This document shows, in pieces, positions 24,968 through 33,012 of a DNA stretch of 64,000 nucleotides. Each line of letters opens with the position of its first letter. Position 1 is the stretch's first letter. The position numbers and the translations under genes were made by a program. The stretch is from JBNKVT01 sp050299335. Lineage in GTDB: Bacteria > Pseudomonadota > Alphaproteobacteria > Rhodobacterales > Rhodobacteraceae. The DNA lies in contig JBNKVT010000051.1 in assembly GCA_050299335.1 (NCBI GenBank), forward strand, positions 1 through 64,000, written 5' to 3'. The notes beneath the pieces are model-generated. The model ran no database searches. It saw only the letters and a list, made by a program, of their open reading frames with translations, and had not been told where the DNA came from.

Positions 24968-26071
24968 ATGACGACGACGAAAAAATCCCCGGCCAGCCGG
25001 ACCTTGCCGCTCGATTCCATCCTTGCAGGCGACTGTATCGAGGTAATGAACGGTATGCCGGAATGCTCGGTCGACCTGATTTTCGCCGACCCGCCCTATA
25101 ACCTGCAGCTGAAGGGCGAATTGCACCGGCCCGACAATTCGAGGGTCGACGCGGTGGACGATCACTGGGACCGTTTCGCCAGTTTCGAGACCTATGACGC
25201 CTTTACCCGCGCCTGGCTGACAGCGGCGCGCCGCATCCTGAAACCGGATGCAGCAATCTGGGTAATCGGTTCATATCACAATATTTTCCGCGTTGGTACC
25301 GCGCTGCAGGATGCCGGGTTCTGGATCCTCAACGACGTGGTCTGGCGCAAGTCGAACCCAATGCCGAATTTCCGCGGCAAGCGGCTGACCAATGCCCATG
25401 AGACGATGATCTGGGCCGGGAAATCCGACGCGTCCAAATACACGTTCAACTATGAGGCACTGAAGGAACTGAATGACGGCGTGCAGATGCGCTCGGACTG
25501 GCTGTTGCCGATCTGCAACGGTCACGAGCGACTGAAGACCGAGGACGGCGACAAGGCGCATCCGACCCAAAAGCCCGAGGCGCTGCTGCATCGGGTGCTG
25601 GTGGGCTCGACCAAACCCGGTGACGTAATCCTCGATCCGTTCTTCGGGACGGGCACCACCGGCGCTGTTGCCAAGCGTCTCGGCCGCCACTTCATCGGCA
25701 TCGAACGCGAAGAGGCTTACCGCGCCGCCGCCGAGACCCGCCTCGCAGCCATCCGCCCGCTGGACAAGTCGGTGCTGGAAGTCACCCAGTCCAAGCGCGC
25801 CGAGCCGCGCGTCCCCTTCGGCCAGCTGGTCGAACGCGGCATGCTGGCAGCCGGCGAGACGCTGCAGTCCTATAATGGCCGCTACAGCGCGAAAATCCGC
25901 GCCGACGGCACCCTGATCGCCCGCGACGCCAAAGGTTCGATCCATCAGGTGGGGGCCGCGCTGGAAGGCGCACCCTCGTGCAACGGCTGGAGCTATTGGA
26001 CTTTCAAACGCGACGGCAAACAGATCTCGATCGACGTTCTGCGCCAGCAGATACGCTCGGAAATGAATTAG
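24968..26071 (+). CDS. ccrM: Cell-cycle regulated adenine methyltransferase CcrM (GANTC)
   Basis: Solitary DNA N6-adenine methyltransferase of 367 residues. Motif IV DPPYNL is at residues 41-46 and motif I (DPFFGTGTTG) near 221-230, the beta-class order. HPTQKPEALL is characteristic. The C-terminal ~90 residues form the RAMA-like domain found in CcrM. No restriction enzyme lies nearby, consistent with a regulatory orphan. The GANTC sites in its promoter allow feedback control. Confidence 0.95.
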   Translation: MTTTKKSPASRTLPLDSILAGDCIEVMNGMPECSVDLIFADPPYNLQLKGELHRPDNSRVDAVDDHWDRFASFETYDAFTRAWLTAARRILKPDAAIWVIGSYHNIFRVGTALQDAGFWILNDVVWRKSNPMPNFRGKRLTNAHETMIWAGKSDASKYTFNYEALKELNDGVQMRSDWLLPICNGHERLKTEDGDKAHPTQKPEALLHRVLVGSTKPGDVILDPFFGTGTTGAVAKRLGRHFIGIEREEAYRAAAETRLAAIRPLDKSVLEVTQSKRAEPRVPFGQLVERGMLAAGETLQSYNGRYSAKIRADGTLIARDAKGSIHQVGAALEGAPSCNGWSYWTFKRDGKQISIDVLRQQIRSEMN

Positions 26072-26122
26072 CCCCAGAACGGGCTGAACGATGTTACCGC
26101 CGGTGCCTTGCGGCACTTGACT

Positions 26123-26150
26123 GCCCCGCCCTCGTGGCGGGGCTTTTTTT
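26123..26150 (+). terminator. Rho-independent terminator of ccrM
   Basis: GCCCCGCC-CTCGT-GGCGGGGC with an uninterrupted run of seven T follows the ccrM stop by about 50 bases. Confidence 0.9.
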
Positions 26151-26159
26151 GGCGGTGGT

Positions 26160-26882
26160 TCAGAGACCGGCTTGCCCGCCGGGCACGGCGACGGGTCTCG
26201 CACTTTCCAACAGCCGGTTTCGAAGCGCGCCCTTGAGCTCTTGCGACAGGTCCAGCGCGGACGCGGCAAAGTCGAGCTTGCGAAGCGCCGCGTCCAGCTG
26301 TCCGCACCGCGCCAGGGTGAAAGGTTCGGCGAAATCGGATTTGAGGCTGACAAAGCCGTCCCGCCCCTGGGGAACCGCGCCCGTGCGCCACCAATCATGC
26401 GCAGCGGCGCTTTCGATCAGTCCCAGCAAGTCCTCAAGCCCATGCTTCTCCCGCCAAAGGACGGTGGCTTGCTCCAGGCCGAAGGCCAGAAGCTCCGGCA
26501 GGTCACGGTCATAGGCGCGGCGACCGAGTGCCGGATTGGGTTGCACCCCGTCGCGGCAGAGCATCCAGAAATCCGCTCGCGCCGACTTGAATGTCCGGTG
26601 CCGGTGAACCTGCTGGGCGGCCAGATGTGGTACGAAATCAAGGCAATAGCCCCAGTTTGCCGTCAGCGGCCGACCCCAGCCGGCGTCATGAATGCGGAAC
26701 AGCCGCCGCATCCCGTCGGCATTGGCGTCAGCGCCCACGAAGTCCAGCCCACGCTGATGCTCCAGCCCCCAGGGCGCGACAAGAGGCGCGATCCGTGTGA
26801 CAAGGTCGGCCTTCACGTCGGGCCAGGCCAGGGTCTCGATCGGCGCAATGGCGTCGCGGATCCGATTGAGAATCCCTTTCAT
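26160..26882 (-). CDS. Hypothetical protein, 240 residues
   Basis: Not recognised. It begins MKGILNRIRD and appears soluble, with mixed helix and several Trp residues (WGLEHQRGLDF, WREKHGLEDLLGL, HDWWRTG). The ATG at 26882 is preferred because GGAGGGG lies six bases before it; the ATG six codons upstream overlaps that site. It is convergent with ccrM, ending just beyond the ccrM terminator. There is no signal peptide or membrane segment. Confidence 0.75.
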   Translation of the reverse strand: MKGILNRIRDAIAPIETLAWPDVKADLVTRIAPLVAPWGLEHQRGLDFVGADANADGMRRLFRIHDAGWGRPLTANWGYCLDFVPHLAAQQVHRHRTFKSARADFWMLCRDGVQPNPALGRRAYDRDLPELLAFGLEQATVLWREKHGLEDLLGLIESAAAHDWWRTGAVPQGRDGFVSLKSDFAEPFTLARCGQLDAALRKLDFAASALDLSQELKGALRNRLLESARPVAVPGGQAGL

Positions 26883-27274
26883 CCGCGTCCCCTCCCGCAA
26901 CGGCCCGCGACACGGGGCGGATCCATTGTAGCGCCGAACCCCTTGCCCACGCCAGTCGCTTTCAACGTTGCGGGTTCTGCCGGTGCTCAGGCGCCTGCAA
27001 CGATCCCCGCTTCTCCTGATAATCGGGAATGTCGGCTGGTCTCGCGCGTTTCAACGGCCGAAATATTCGCAGGATCAGATTTGACGTGACAACAGCGAGC
27101 CGAAGATTGACCGGCACGCAAGATTTTACAGCGGTCTGCCGTCCCAGTCGGGTTTTCGGGCCGTCACCCTGTAAGCCTCTTGCACCGTTGAGGCACACTC
27201 GCTAAAAGCCCCCCCAACCCGGCGGACCTGAAGCCCCGGGGCGTCCGCGCGACATGGTGCGGCTGCGCGAAGTT
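26883..27274. other. Intergenic region before tRNA-Thr
   Basis: Nearly 400 bases without a convincing gene. A weak promoter-like pair, TTGCAC (27180-27185) and CTAAAA (27202-27207) with a 16-base spacer, could drive the tRNA. Otherwise nothing is seen. Confidence 0.5.
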
Positions 27275-27350
27275 GCCGGTGTAGCTCAGCTGGTAGAGCA
27301 CGTCATTCGTAATGATGGGGTCGTAGGTTCGAGTCCTATCACCGGCACCA
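27275..27350 (+). tRNA. tRNA-Thr (anticodon CGT)
   Basis: Acceptor GCCGGTG/CACCGGC, D arm GCTC/GAGC, anticodon loop TTCGTAA in the stem CGTCA/TGATG, T arm GTAGG-TTCGAGT-CCTAT with one mismatch, and an encoded CCA. The anticodon CGT reads ACG. The low-GC sequence that follows (27351-27480) and the accessory metabolic block beyond suggest an integration site. Confidence 0.95.
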
Positions 27351-27691
27351 ACATATATCCAATGAGTTTAGCTACTTAGTTGGTTTTCATGCGCTTTGTA
27401 ACGTATTGGAATCTCTGAAGATTCACAATCTCACTCACATTTTCACACAGAGATTCCCAATCAAATACAAATGGTCATTGCTTACGCAACGGTTCTTGCA
27501 TGAATGCAAGGACGTACACTACCGGCTGAGCTACGGTGGCCCGATACGAAAAATCTGGAGGAATACCGCCGTTCACGCGCATCACCGATCGCTGACTGCA
27601 ATCCATCGATTTCAACGTGGGTTGGGGATATGTGATGTATCCGGGAAAAGGCGGAACGCGGCAGGTCACGCCGAGGTGGTGCCACGATCCC
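27351..27691. other. AT-rich gap after tRNA-Thr with tRNA-like fragment
   Basis: This gap is markedly richer in A and T than flanking DNA up to 27480. Its one noticeable feature is the tRNA-like half described at 27490-27545. No gene is supported. Confidence 0.5.
27490..27545 (-). pseudogene. tRNA-like fragment (5' half)
   Basis: Read on the minus strand, GTAGCTCAGCCGGTAG is a canonical D-arm and is followed by a perfect stem CTTGC/GCAAG at the anticodon position with a 6-base loop. No T arm or matching acceptor 3' strand follows. It looks like a decayed or truncated tRNA left by recombination near tRNA-Thr. Confidence 0.4.
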
Positions 27692-28600
27692 TCAGCCCCA
27701 GACGATGGCAAGCTGCTCGAAAAGGGCGGCGACGACTGGCGCTGACTTGCGCGCTTCCGGGGAGAGCATCACGAGGCTGGCCGGAACGCTTTGGGTTTCG
27801 CAAAGGCTGAGGCCGAAGGAATGCCGCTGATCCAGGGCGATGGTCTCGCGACACAGGCACAGGCCGACCCCGGCGCGGACCATCTCCAGCATCGACGCCT
27901 CGTGATCCACCAGAGCGACGATGTTCTGTGTGCAGTCGTGTTCCGAAAAGATCCGGCTTAGCAGCCGGTTGTGGACGGACACTCTGGTCGTGCCGATCCA
28001 CGGAAGCGCCGCCAGCTCGCGCCAACTGGCGGTGGCGACCCGGGCCTCCCAGCCCATGGGCGCGATGATCCGGTATTTGAAAGTGGCCAGCATCCTCACC
28101 TGCATGGCTTCGACGGAAGCAAGAACGTCGACCCCACCGGTGTCTGTCAGGTAGAATCCGGCATCGATCTTCCGGCGCCGAAGTTTTTCGAGGATTTCTC
28201 CGCTGATGCCATGCACAAGTTCGGTGGTGATGCCGGGGTGAGTTTTGCCCAGATGGCTCAACAGGCTTCCGAGGCGAATGAATTCCGGGTCCACGATCGT
28301 CCCGATGCGCAGCGAACCCGAGACCTGACCATCCCGTCCGACGACGCTTTTCCGGAAGTCCGCCATGGCGCTCAGAACGGCCTCGGCCTTCGGCAGCAGC
28401 GCCCTGCCTTCCGGCGTCAGGTCCAGCCCGTGCGGCGCGCGCTTGAAGAAGGTGACGCCGGTCTCTTCGCTGAGGCGCCTGATCTGGTGACTGATCGCCG
28501 GTTGCGTGAGGTTCAGCACCTCGGCCGCCCGCGAAACGCTGCCTTCCCGGGCGACCGTGACAAAGGCGAGGAGACTGTTGAGGTTGGAGTATCTTTCCAT
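27692..28600 (-). CDS. LysR-family transcriptional regulator
   Basis: A 302-residue regulator. The N-terminal winged helix-turn-helix reads LLAFVTVAREGSVSRAAEVLNLTQPAISHQI, followed by the effector domain (SGSLRIGTIVDPEFI ...). It is divergent from the GMC/CoA-transferase pair, which it probably controls. DMSP clusters of the DddD type are often controlled by a LysR regulator (DddR), which fits the context but is not proven by sequence. A palindrome overlaps its start codon, suggesting autoregulation. Confidence 0.9.
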   Translation of the reverse strand: MERYSNLNSLLAFVTVAREGSVSRAAEVLNLTQPAISHQIRRLSEETGVTFFKRAPHGLDLTPEGRALLPKAEAVLSAMADFRKSVVGRDGQVSGSLRIGTIVDPEFIRLGSLLSHLGKTHPGITTELVHGISGEILEKLRRRKIDAGFYLTDTGGVDVLASVEAMQVRMLATFKYRIIAPMGWEARVATASWRELAALPWIGTTRVSVHNRLLSRIFSEHDCTQNIVALVDHEASMLEMVRAGVGLCLCRETIALDQRHSFGLSLCETQSVPASLVMLSPEARKSAPVVAALFEQLAIVWG

Positions 28601-28617
28601 ATTACGGAATTTAATAT
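28599..28617. promoter_or_regulatory. LysR-type operator ATATTA-N7-TAATAT
   Basis: A perfect 6-bp inverted repeat with the T-N11-A form expected of LysR sites. It overlaps the regulator start codon (28598-28600) and lies about 150 bases upstream of the GMC gene. Confidence 0.45.
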
Positions 28618-28769
28618 CTGTCAGAGAGATATGTCATTGGGAATATGCGTACGGCCCCCCTAAACCGGAAGCCGTAGATGCGCAGGGAGGAAGCCCTCGG
28701 CCCGGCAGCCCCGTTTCGAGGGGCGGTGCGGAGGGCGTTGCATGTCCTGCGCGAAAGGCGAGGGACTAC

Positions 28770-30434
28770 ATGGCCGGAATAGCAACCGAATTCGATTTCA
28801 TCGTGATCGGCGGCGGGTCCGCGGGCTGTCTTCTGGCCAACCGGCTGAGCGCCGATCCGGCCAACCGCGTCCTGTTGCTGGAAGCGGGCAAGGTGGACAG
28901 CTATCCGTGGATTCACGTACCGGTGGGCTATCTCTACTGCATCGGCAACCCGCGCACCGACTGGATGTACAACACCGAGGCCGACAAGGGCCTGAACGGA
29001 CGCAGCCTGCGCTACCCGCGTGGCAAGACGCTGGGCGGCTGTTCGTCGATCAATGGCATGATCTACATGCGCGGTCAGGCCCGCGACTACGACAACTGGG
29101 CGGCGCTGACCGGCGAGGACGACTGGTCCTGGGACGGTGCGCTGACCGACTTCAAGACGCATGAGGACCACTACAAACTGGACGATGGTGCCGACCCTGT
29201 GATGGGCGACAACCAACGCTTCTCCGACATGCACGGGCATGGCGGCGAATGGCGGGTGGAAAAGCAGCGTCTGCGCTGGGACGTGCTGGACAGTTTTGCC
29301 GATGCTGCCGAAGAGGCCGGGATCGAAAAGACCGATGACTTCAACAGCGGAGACAATGCGGGTGTCGGCTATTTTGACGTGAACCAACGGTCGGGCTGGC
29401 GCTGGAACACGTCCAAGGCCTTCCTAAAGCCTGCCAAGGCACGGCGCAACCTGACAGTCTGGACCGAGGCGCTGGTTCAGCGACTGACCTTCGAGAGGGA
29501 CGCCAACGGTGCGCTGCGCTGCACTGGTGCGCGGGTCGATCACAAGGGAAAAACCGTTGACGTGACGGCCCGACGCGAGACGGTGCTGTCGGCCGGGGCG
29601 GTCAACTCTCCACAGATCCTGCAACTGTCTGGGGTCGGTCCGGCGCATCTGCTCCGCGAACATGGCATCGAGGTGGTGTGCGATGCCCCCGTGGGCGAAA
29701 ATCTGCAGGACCACCTGCAAATTCGCACGGTCTTCAAGGTGAGCGGCACCCGCACGCTCAACGTGCTGGCCAATACCCTGTTGGGCAAGGCGATGATCGG
29801 CGCGGAATATGCGCTGAAACGATCCGGTCCGATGAGCATGTCGCCCAGCCAGCTTGGGGCCTTCACCCGGTCTGACCCGGATCGGCCCCATGCCAATCTT
29901 GAATATCACGTGCAGCCTCTCAGCCTTGATGCATTCGGTGAGCCGCTGCACGACTTCCCGGCGATGACGGTCAGTGTCTGCAACCTGAACCCCACCAGCC
30001 GGGGCTACGTGCGCATCCGCTCTGCCGACTTCCGCGATGCGCCGATGATTTCGCCGAACTACCTGGCGACCGAGGAAGACCGGAAGATCGCCGCTGACAG
30101 CCTGCGGCAGGTCCGCCGGATCATGTCCCAGCCCGCGATGGCAAGCTACCAGCCGGAGGAATTCAAACCAGGTGTCCAGTACCAGAGCGACGAGGAGCTC
30201 GCCAAGCTGGCCGGAGACATCGCCAGCACGATCTTTCACCCTGTCGGGACCGTGAAGATGGGGCGCGACGGTGACGACAGCGCCGTTCTGGACCCGCATC
30301 TGCGAATGAAGGGCGTGGCCGGGCTGCGCGTCGTCGATGCCAGCATCATGCCCGAAATTACCAGTGGCAATACCAACTCCCCGACGCTCATGATCGCGGA
30401 AAAGGCGGCCCGCTGGATCCTGGCCGGTCAATGA
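28770..30434 (+). CDS. GMC-family FAD-dependent alcohol oxidoreductase (choline dehydrogenase-like)
   Basis: A 554-residue flavoprotein. FAD-binding GGGSAG lies at residues 14-19, RYPRGKTLGGCSSINGMIY is the GMC signature 1, and AGAVNSPQILQLSGVG signature 2. The active-site His490 is in FHPVGTVKMG and the Asn pair in GNTNSPT near 533-539. It oxidises a primary alcohol, and DddA of Halomonas DMSP clusters is of this family and acts on 3-hydroxypropionate. Here it is followed directly, with an overlapping frame, by a DddD-like CoA-transferase, so the same reaction is proposed by inference. Choline or another alcohol is an alternative. Confidence 0.88.
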   Translation: MAGIATEFDFIVIGGGSAGCLLANRLSADPANRVLLLEAGKVDSYPWIHVPVGYLYCIGNPRTDWMYNTEADKGLNGRSLRYPRGKTLGGCSSINGMIYMRGQARDYDNWAALTGEDDWSWDGALTDFKTHEDHYKLDDGADPVMGDNQRFSDMHGHGGEWRVEKQRLRWDVLDSFADAAEEAGIEKTDDFNSGDNAGVGYFDVNQRSGWRWNTSKAFLKPAKARRNLTVWTEALVQRLTFERDANGALRCTGARVDHKGKTVDVTARRETVLSAGAVNSPQILQLSGVGPAHLLREHGIEVVCDAPVGENLQDHLQIRTVFKVSGTRTLNVLANTLLGKAMIGAEYALKRSGPMSMSPSQLGAFTRSDPDRPHANLEYHVQPLSLDAFGEPLHDFPAMTVSVCNLNPTSRGYVRIRSADFRDAPMISPNYLATEEDRKIAADSLRQVRRIMSQPAMASYQPEEFKPGVQYQSDEELAKLAGDIASTIFHPVGTVKMGRDGDDSAVLDPHLRMKGVAGLRVVDASIMPEITSGNTNSPTLMIAEKAARWILAGQ

Positions 30435-30460
30435 CACGCGCGTCCGAAATGGGAGGAACC

Positions 30461-32971
30461 ATGCGTAATTCGTTCTCCAAGCTGCCGCTGACCGGGGTCA
30501 AAGTGGTTGATTTCGGGCAATATATCGCAGGGCCTGCCGTGGCGATGCTACTGGGTGATCTGGGGGCAACTGTCGTGCATATCGACCCGCCGGACGGCCC
30601 GATGTGGGACAGTCCGGCCAATGCGACCCTGATGCGCAACAAGCTGATCGTAAACCTTGACCTCAAGTCCGATGACGGGCTGGCCAAGGCGCGTGCGCTC
30701 TGCGCCGAAGCCGACATTATCGTCGAGAACTTCCGCCCCGGCAAACTCGCAGCACTCGGGATAGACTTTGCCACCATGCGCGAGGAGCGCCCGGAACTCA
30801 TCACCCTGTCGATCCCCGGCTTTGCGTCCAACGATCTGGAACGGCGCGAACAACGCGCCTTTGAAAGCGTCGTCGCGGCCAGTTCCGGCGTGTTCACCGA
30901 TATGGGGCTGAACCGAGTGCTGATGGGGTTGAGCCCATCATTCTCGCCGCTGCCTCTGTCGTCGGCCTATGCCTCGCAAATCGCGGCTTCGGCCACTGTG
31001 TTGGCGCTGCAATCGCGGCAGGTGACGGGGCTTGGCGACCAGATCGAGGTGCCGCTGGCGGCGGCGGTGATGGAGGGGCTGTGCTACAACTCCATCAAGG
31101 TGTCGGACATGCCCGAACGCTACCTGACGCAGCGCGAGACCGAGATCGAGCGCCGCCGGATCGAGGGCCTGCCGATGAATATGTCCTATGAGGATCTGCA
31201 AGAACTGCTCGACCCGTTTTTCCGCAGCTACATGTGCAAGGACGGGCGGATGTTCTACGTGGTCTGCCCCAGCCACAAACACCACGCCCGCCGCTGTCTC
31301 AAGGTGCTGGGCCTTTTGGACGAGATGATCGAGGAGGGTCTGCAGGAGGAGGAGGACACCTACAAGCCGCAGTCGGAATGGGAAACAGACACTTCGCTGG
31401 GCGTTTACCCGATGCCGAAATTCTGGGCCGACAAGATCGCTGCGCGGATGAAAGAGGTCTTCATGACCCGCACTTCGCACGAATGGAAGCGCATGTTTGG
31501 CCGCGCGGGCATCCCCGGCGCGCCGCAGCGCTGGCTGCAAGAATGGATCAACGACGAATACGCCGAGGCTTCCGGTCTGATGATCGATGTCTGGGATCCT
31601 GAATATGGCGAGATGACCCAACCCGGTCCGGTGGTCTGGATGGAGGAAAGCGGCGAAGAGGCGTTGAGCCCTGCACCGCGCCGCTGGGTCGAATTCGACG
31701 AGGCCCTGAAGGTGCTGCGCAAGCTGCGGACCGATATTCCCGATCCCGAGGACGGCGCTGTTCAAGAGGGGTGGCTTTCGGGGGTACGCGTGCTGGACAT
31801 GTGCAACGTCATCGCCGGACCGCATGCCGCCAGCTATCTGGCGCGTTTCGGCGCCGAGGTCATCAAGCTCGACCCTGCCAAACCCCTCTATGACAGCTGG
31901 AACACGGTGATCTATGGCCTCAGCCAGGGGCGCGGAAAGCGGTCGATCCTGGCGGATGTGAAGTCCGAACACGGGCGCAAGGTGTTCGAGGATCTGGTGA
32001 AATCCGCCGATGTCGTTTTCTGGAATGCTCCGGACAGCCAGATCAACCGGATGGGGCTGGACGCCGACCAGCTTCGCAAGCTCAATCCCGAAGCCATCTT
32101 CTGCAAACTCGACTGCTTCAGCGGTGTGCGGCGCGGCGTGCGCACCGATTATATCGGCTATGACGATCTGGTGCAGGCAACCACCGGGATCATGCTGCGC
32201 TTCGGCGGCGCGATGGACCGCCCCGAGGAGCACGCCCATGTCGGCACCATCGACGTGATGTGTGGCTTTGGCGGCGCGCTTGCCGTGGCGGCGGCGCTCT
32301 ATCAGAAACACCGTTTTGGCCGTATCGGGCGCGGTCGCACCTCGCTCAGCGCCAACAGTGGCTTGCTCCAGGTGCCCTTTGCCTATGACTTCAGGGGGCG
32401 CGGGCTGTTCGACGAACCCTCCGGCCCGGAAGCCATCGGCTACGGCCCGCTCAACCGCTTCTACAGCACTGCCTCGGGGGTCTACATCCTGCTGAGCGCC
32501 TACGAGACCGATCTGCCGCGTTTTCATGCAGTCGAGGATTTGTCGGACCTACCCGATCTGCCCGAAGAGGACCGTGCGGCCTTCCTCGCTGGAGCGTTCC
32601 AGACCCAACCCGCGACCGAATGGATCGCTCGCCTGCGCGCGGCGGATATCGGCTGTGCAATCTGCAACAATATCGACGCGCTACGCTCTGAAAATCTGCG
32701 CGAGCCGGATGGCACCCCCGGCACCGACCGGGGCAGCTATTCGTTTTCGCATTACGGCGATCATCCAAGTGGACACGAGGTAATCCAGCTCGATCCCTAC
32801 GCGGTGCGCCCGACGCGCGCAAAAGTCTTTGCCCTGTCGCCGACCGAAAAATTCGGCACCTCGACGAGGGCAATCCTGAGCGATCTCGGTTATTCCGATG
32901 CGGCAATAGAGCGGATGCTGAAATCCGGTCAGATCAGCGATAGCTGGAGCGCCGAGTACCTGCCCAGCTAG
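30461..32971 (+). CDS. Two-domain class III CoA-transferase, DddD-like (putative DMSP lyase/CoA-transferase)
   Basis: An 836-residue fusion of two CaiB/BaiF domains (about 10-410 and 435-830), the size and layout of DddD, which converts dimethylsulfoniopropionate to DMS and 3-hydroxypropionate-CoA. Domain 1 begins GVKVVDFGQYIAGPAVAM; domain 2 begins GVRVLDMCNVIAGPHAASYL. In domain 2 an Asp at about residue 598 (VGTIDVMCGFGG) sits where class III enzymes carry the catalytic Asp and close to the Asp602 reported for Marinomonas DddD. The start at 30461 has GGAGG four bases upstream; the ATGA-overlapping ATG at 30431 is an alternative. A different acyl-CoA substrate remains possible. Confidence 0.78.
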   Translation: MRNSFSKLPLTGVKVVDFGQYIAGPAVAMLLGDLGATVVHIDPPDGPMWDSPANATLMRNKLIVNLDLKSDDGLAKARALCAEADIIVENFRPGKLAALGIDFATMREERPELITLSIPGFASNDLERREQRAFESVVAASSGVFTDMGLNRVLMGLSPSFSPLPLSSAYASQIAASATVLALQSRQVTGLGDQIEVPLAAAVMEGLCYNSIKVSDMPERYLTQRETEIERRRIEGLPMNMSYEDLQELLDPFFRSYMCKDGRMFYVVCPSHKHHARRCLKVLGLLDEMIEEGLQEEEDTYKPQSEWETDTSLGVYPMPKFWADKIAARMKEVFMTRTSHEWKRMFGRAGIPGAPQRWLQEWINDEYAEASGLMIDVWDPEYGEMTQPGPVVWMEESGEEALSPAPRRWVEFDEALKVLRKLRTDIPDPEDGAVQEGWLSGVRVLDMCNVIAGPHAASYLARFGAEVIKLDPAKPLYDSWNTVIYGLSQGRGKRSILADVKSEHGRKVFEDLVKSADVVFWNAPDSQINRMGLDADQLRKLNPEAIFCKLDCFSGVRRGVRTDYIGYDDLVQATTGIMLRFGGAMDRPEEHAHVGTIDVMCGFGGALAVAAALYQKHRFGRIGRGRTSLSANSGLLQVPFAYDFRGRGLFDEPSGPEAIGYGPLNRFYSTASGVYILLSAYETDLPRFHAVEDLSDLPDLPEEDRAAFLAGAFQTQPATEWIARLRAADIGCAICNNIDALRSENLREPDGTPGTDRGSYSFSHYGDHPSGHEVIQLDPYAVRPTRAKVFALSPTEKFGTSTRAILSDLGYSDAAIERMLKSGQISDSWSAEYLPS

Positions 32972-33012
32972 ATGTGAGCGTGTCGCGCCTGACCGCCAAG
33001 CCGAACTTTCTT

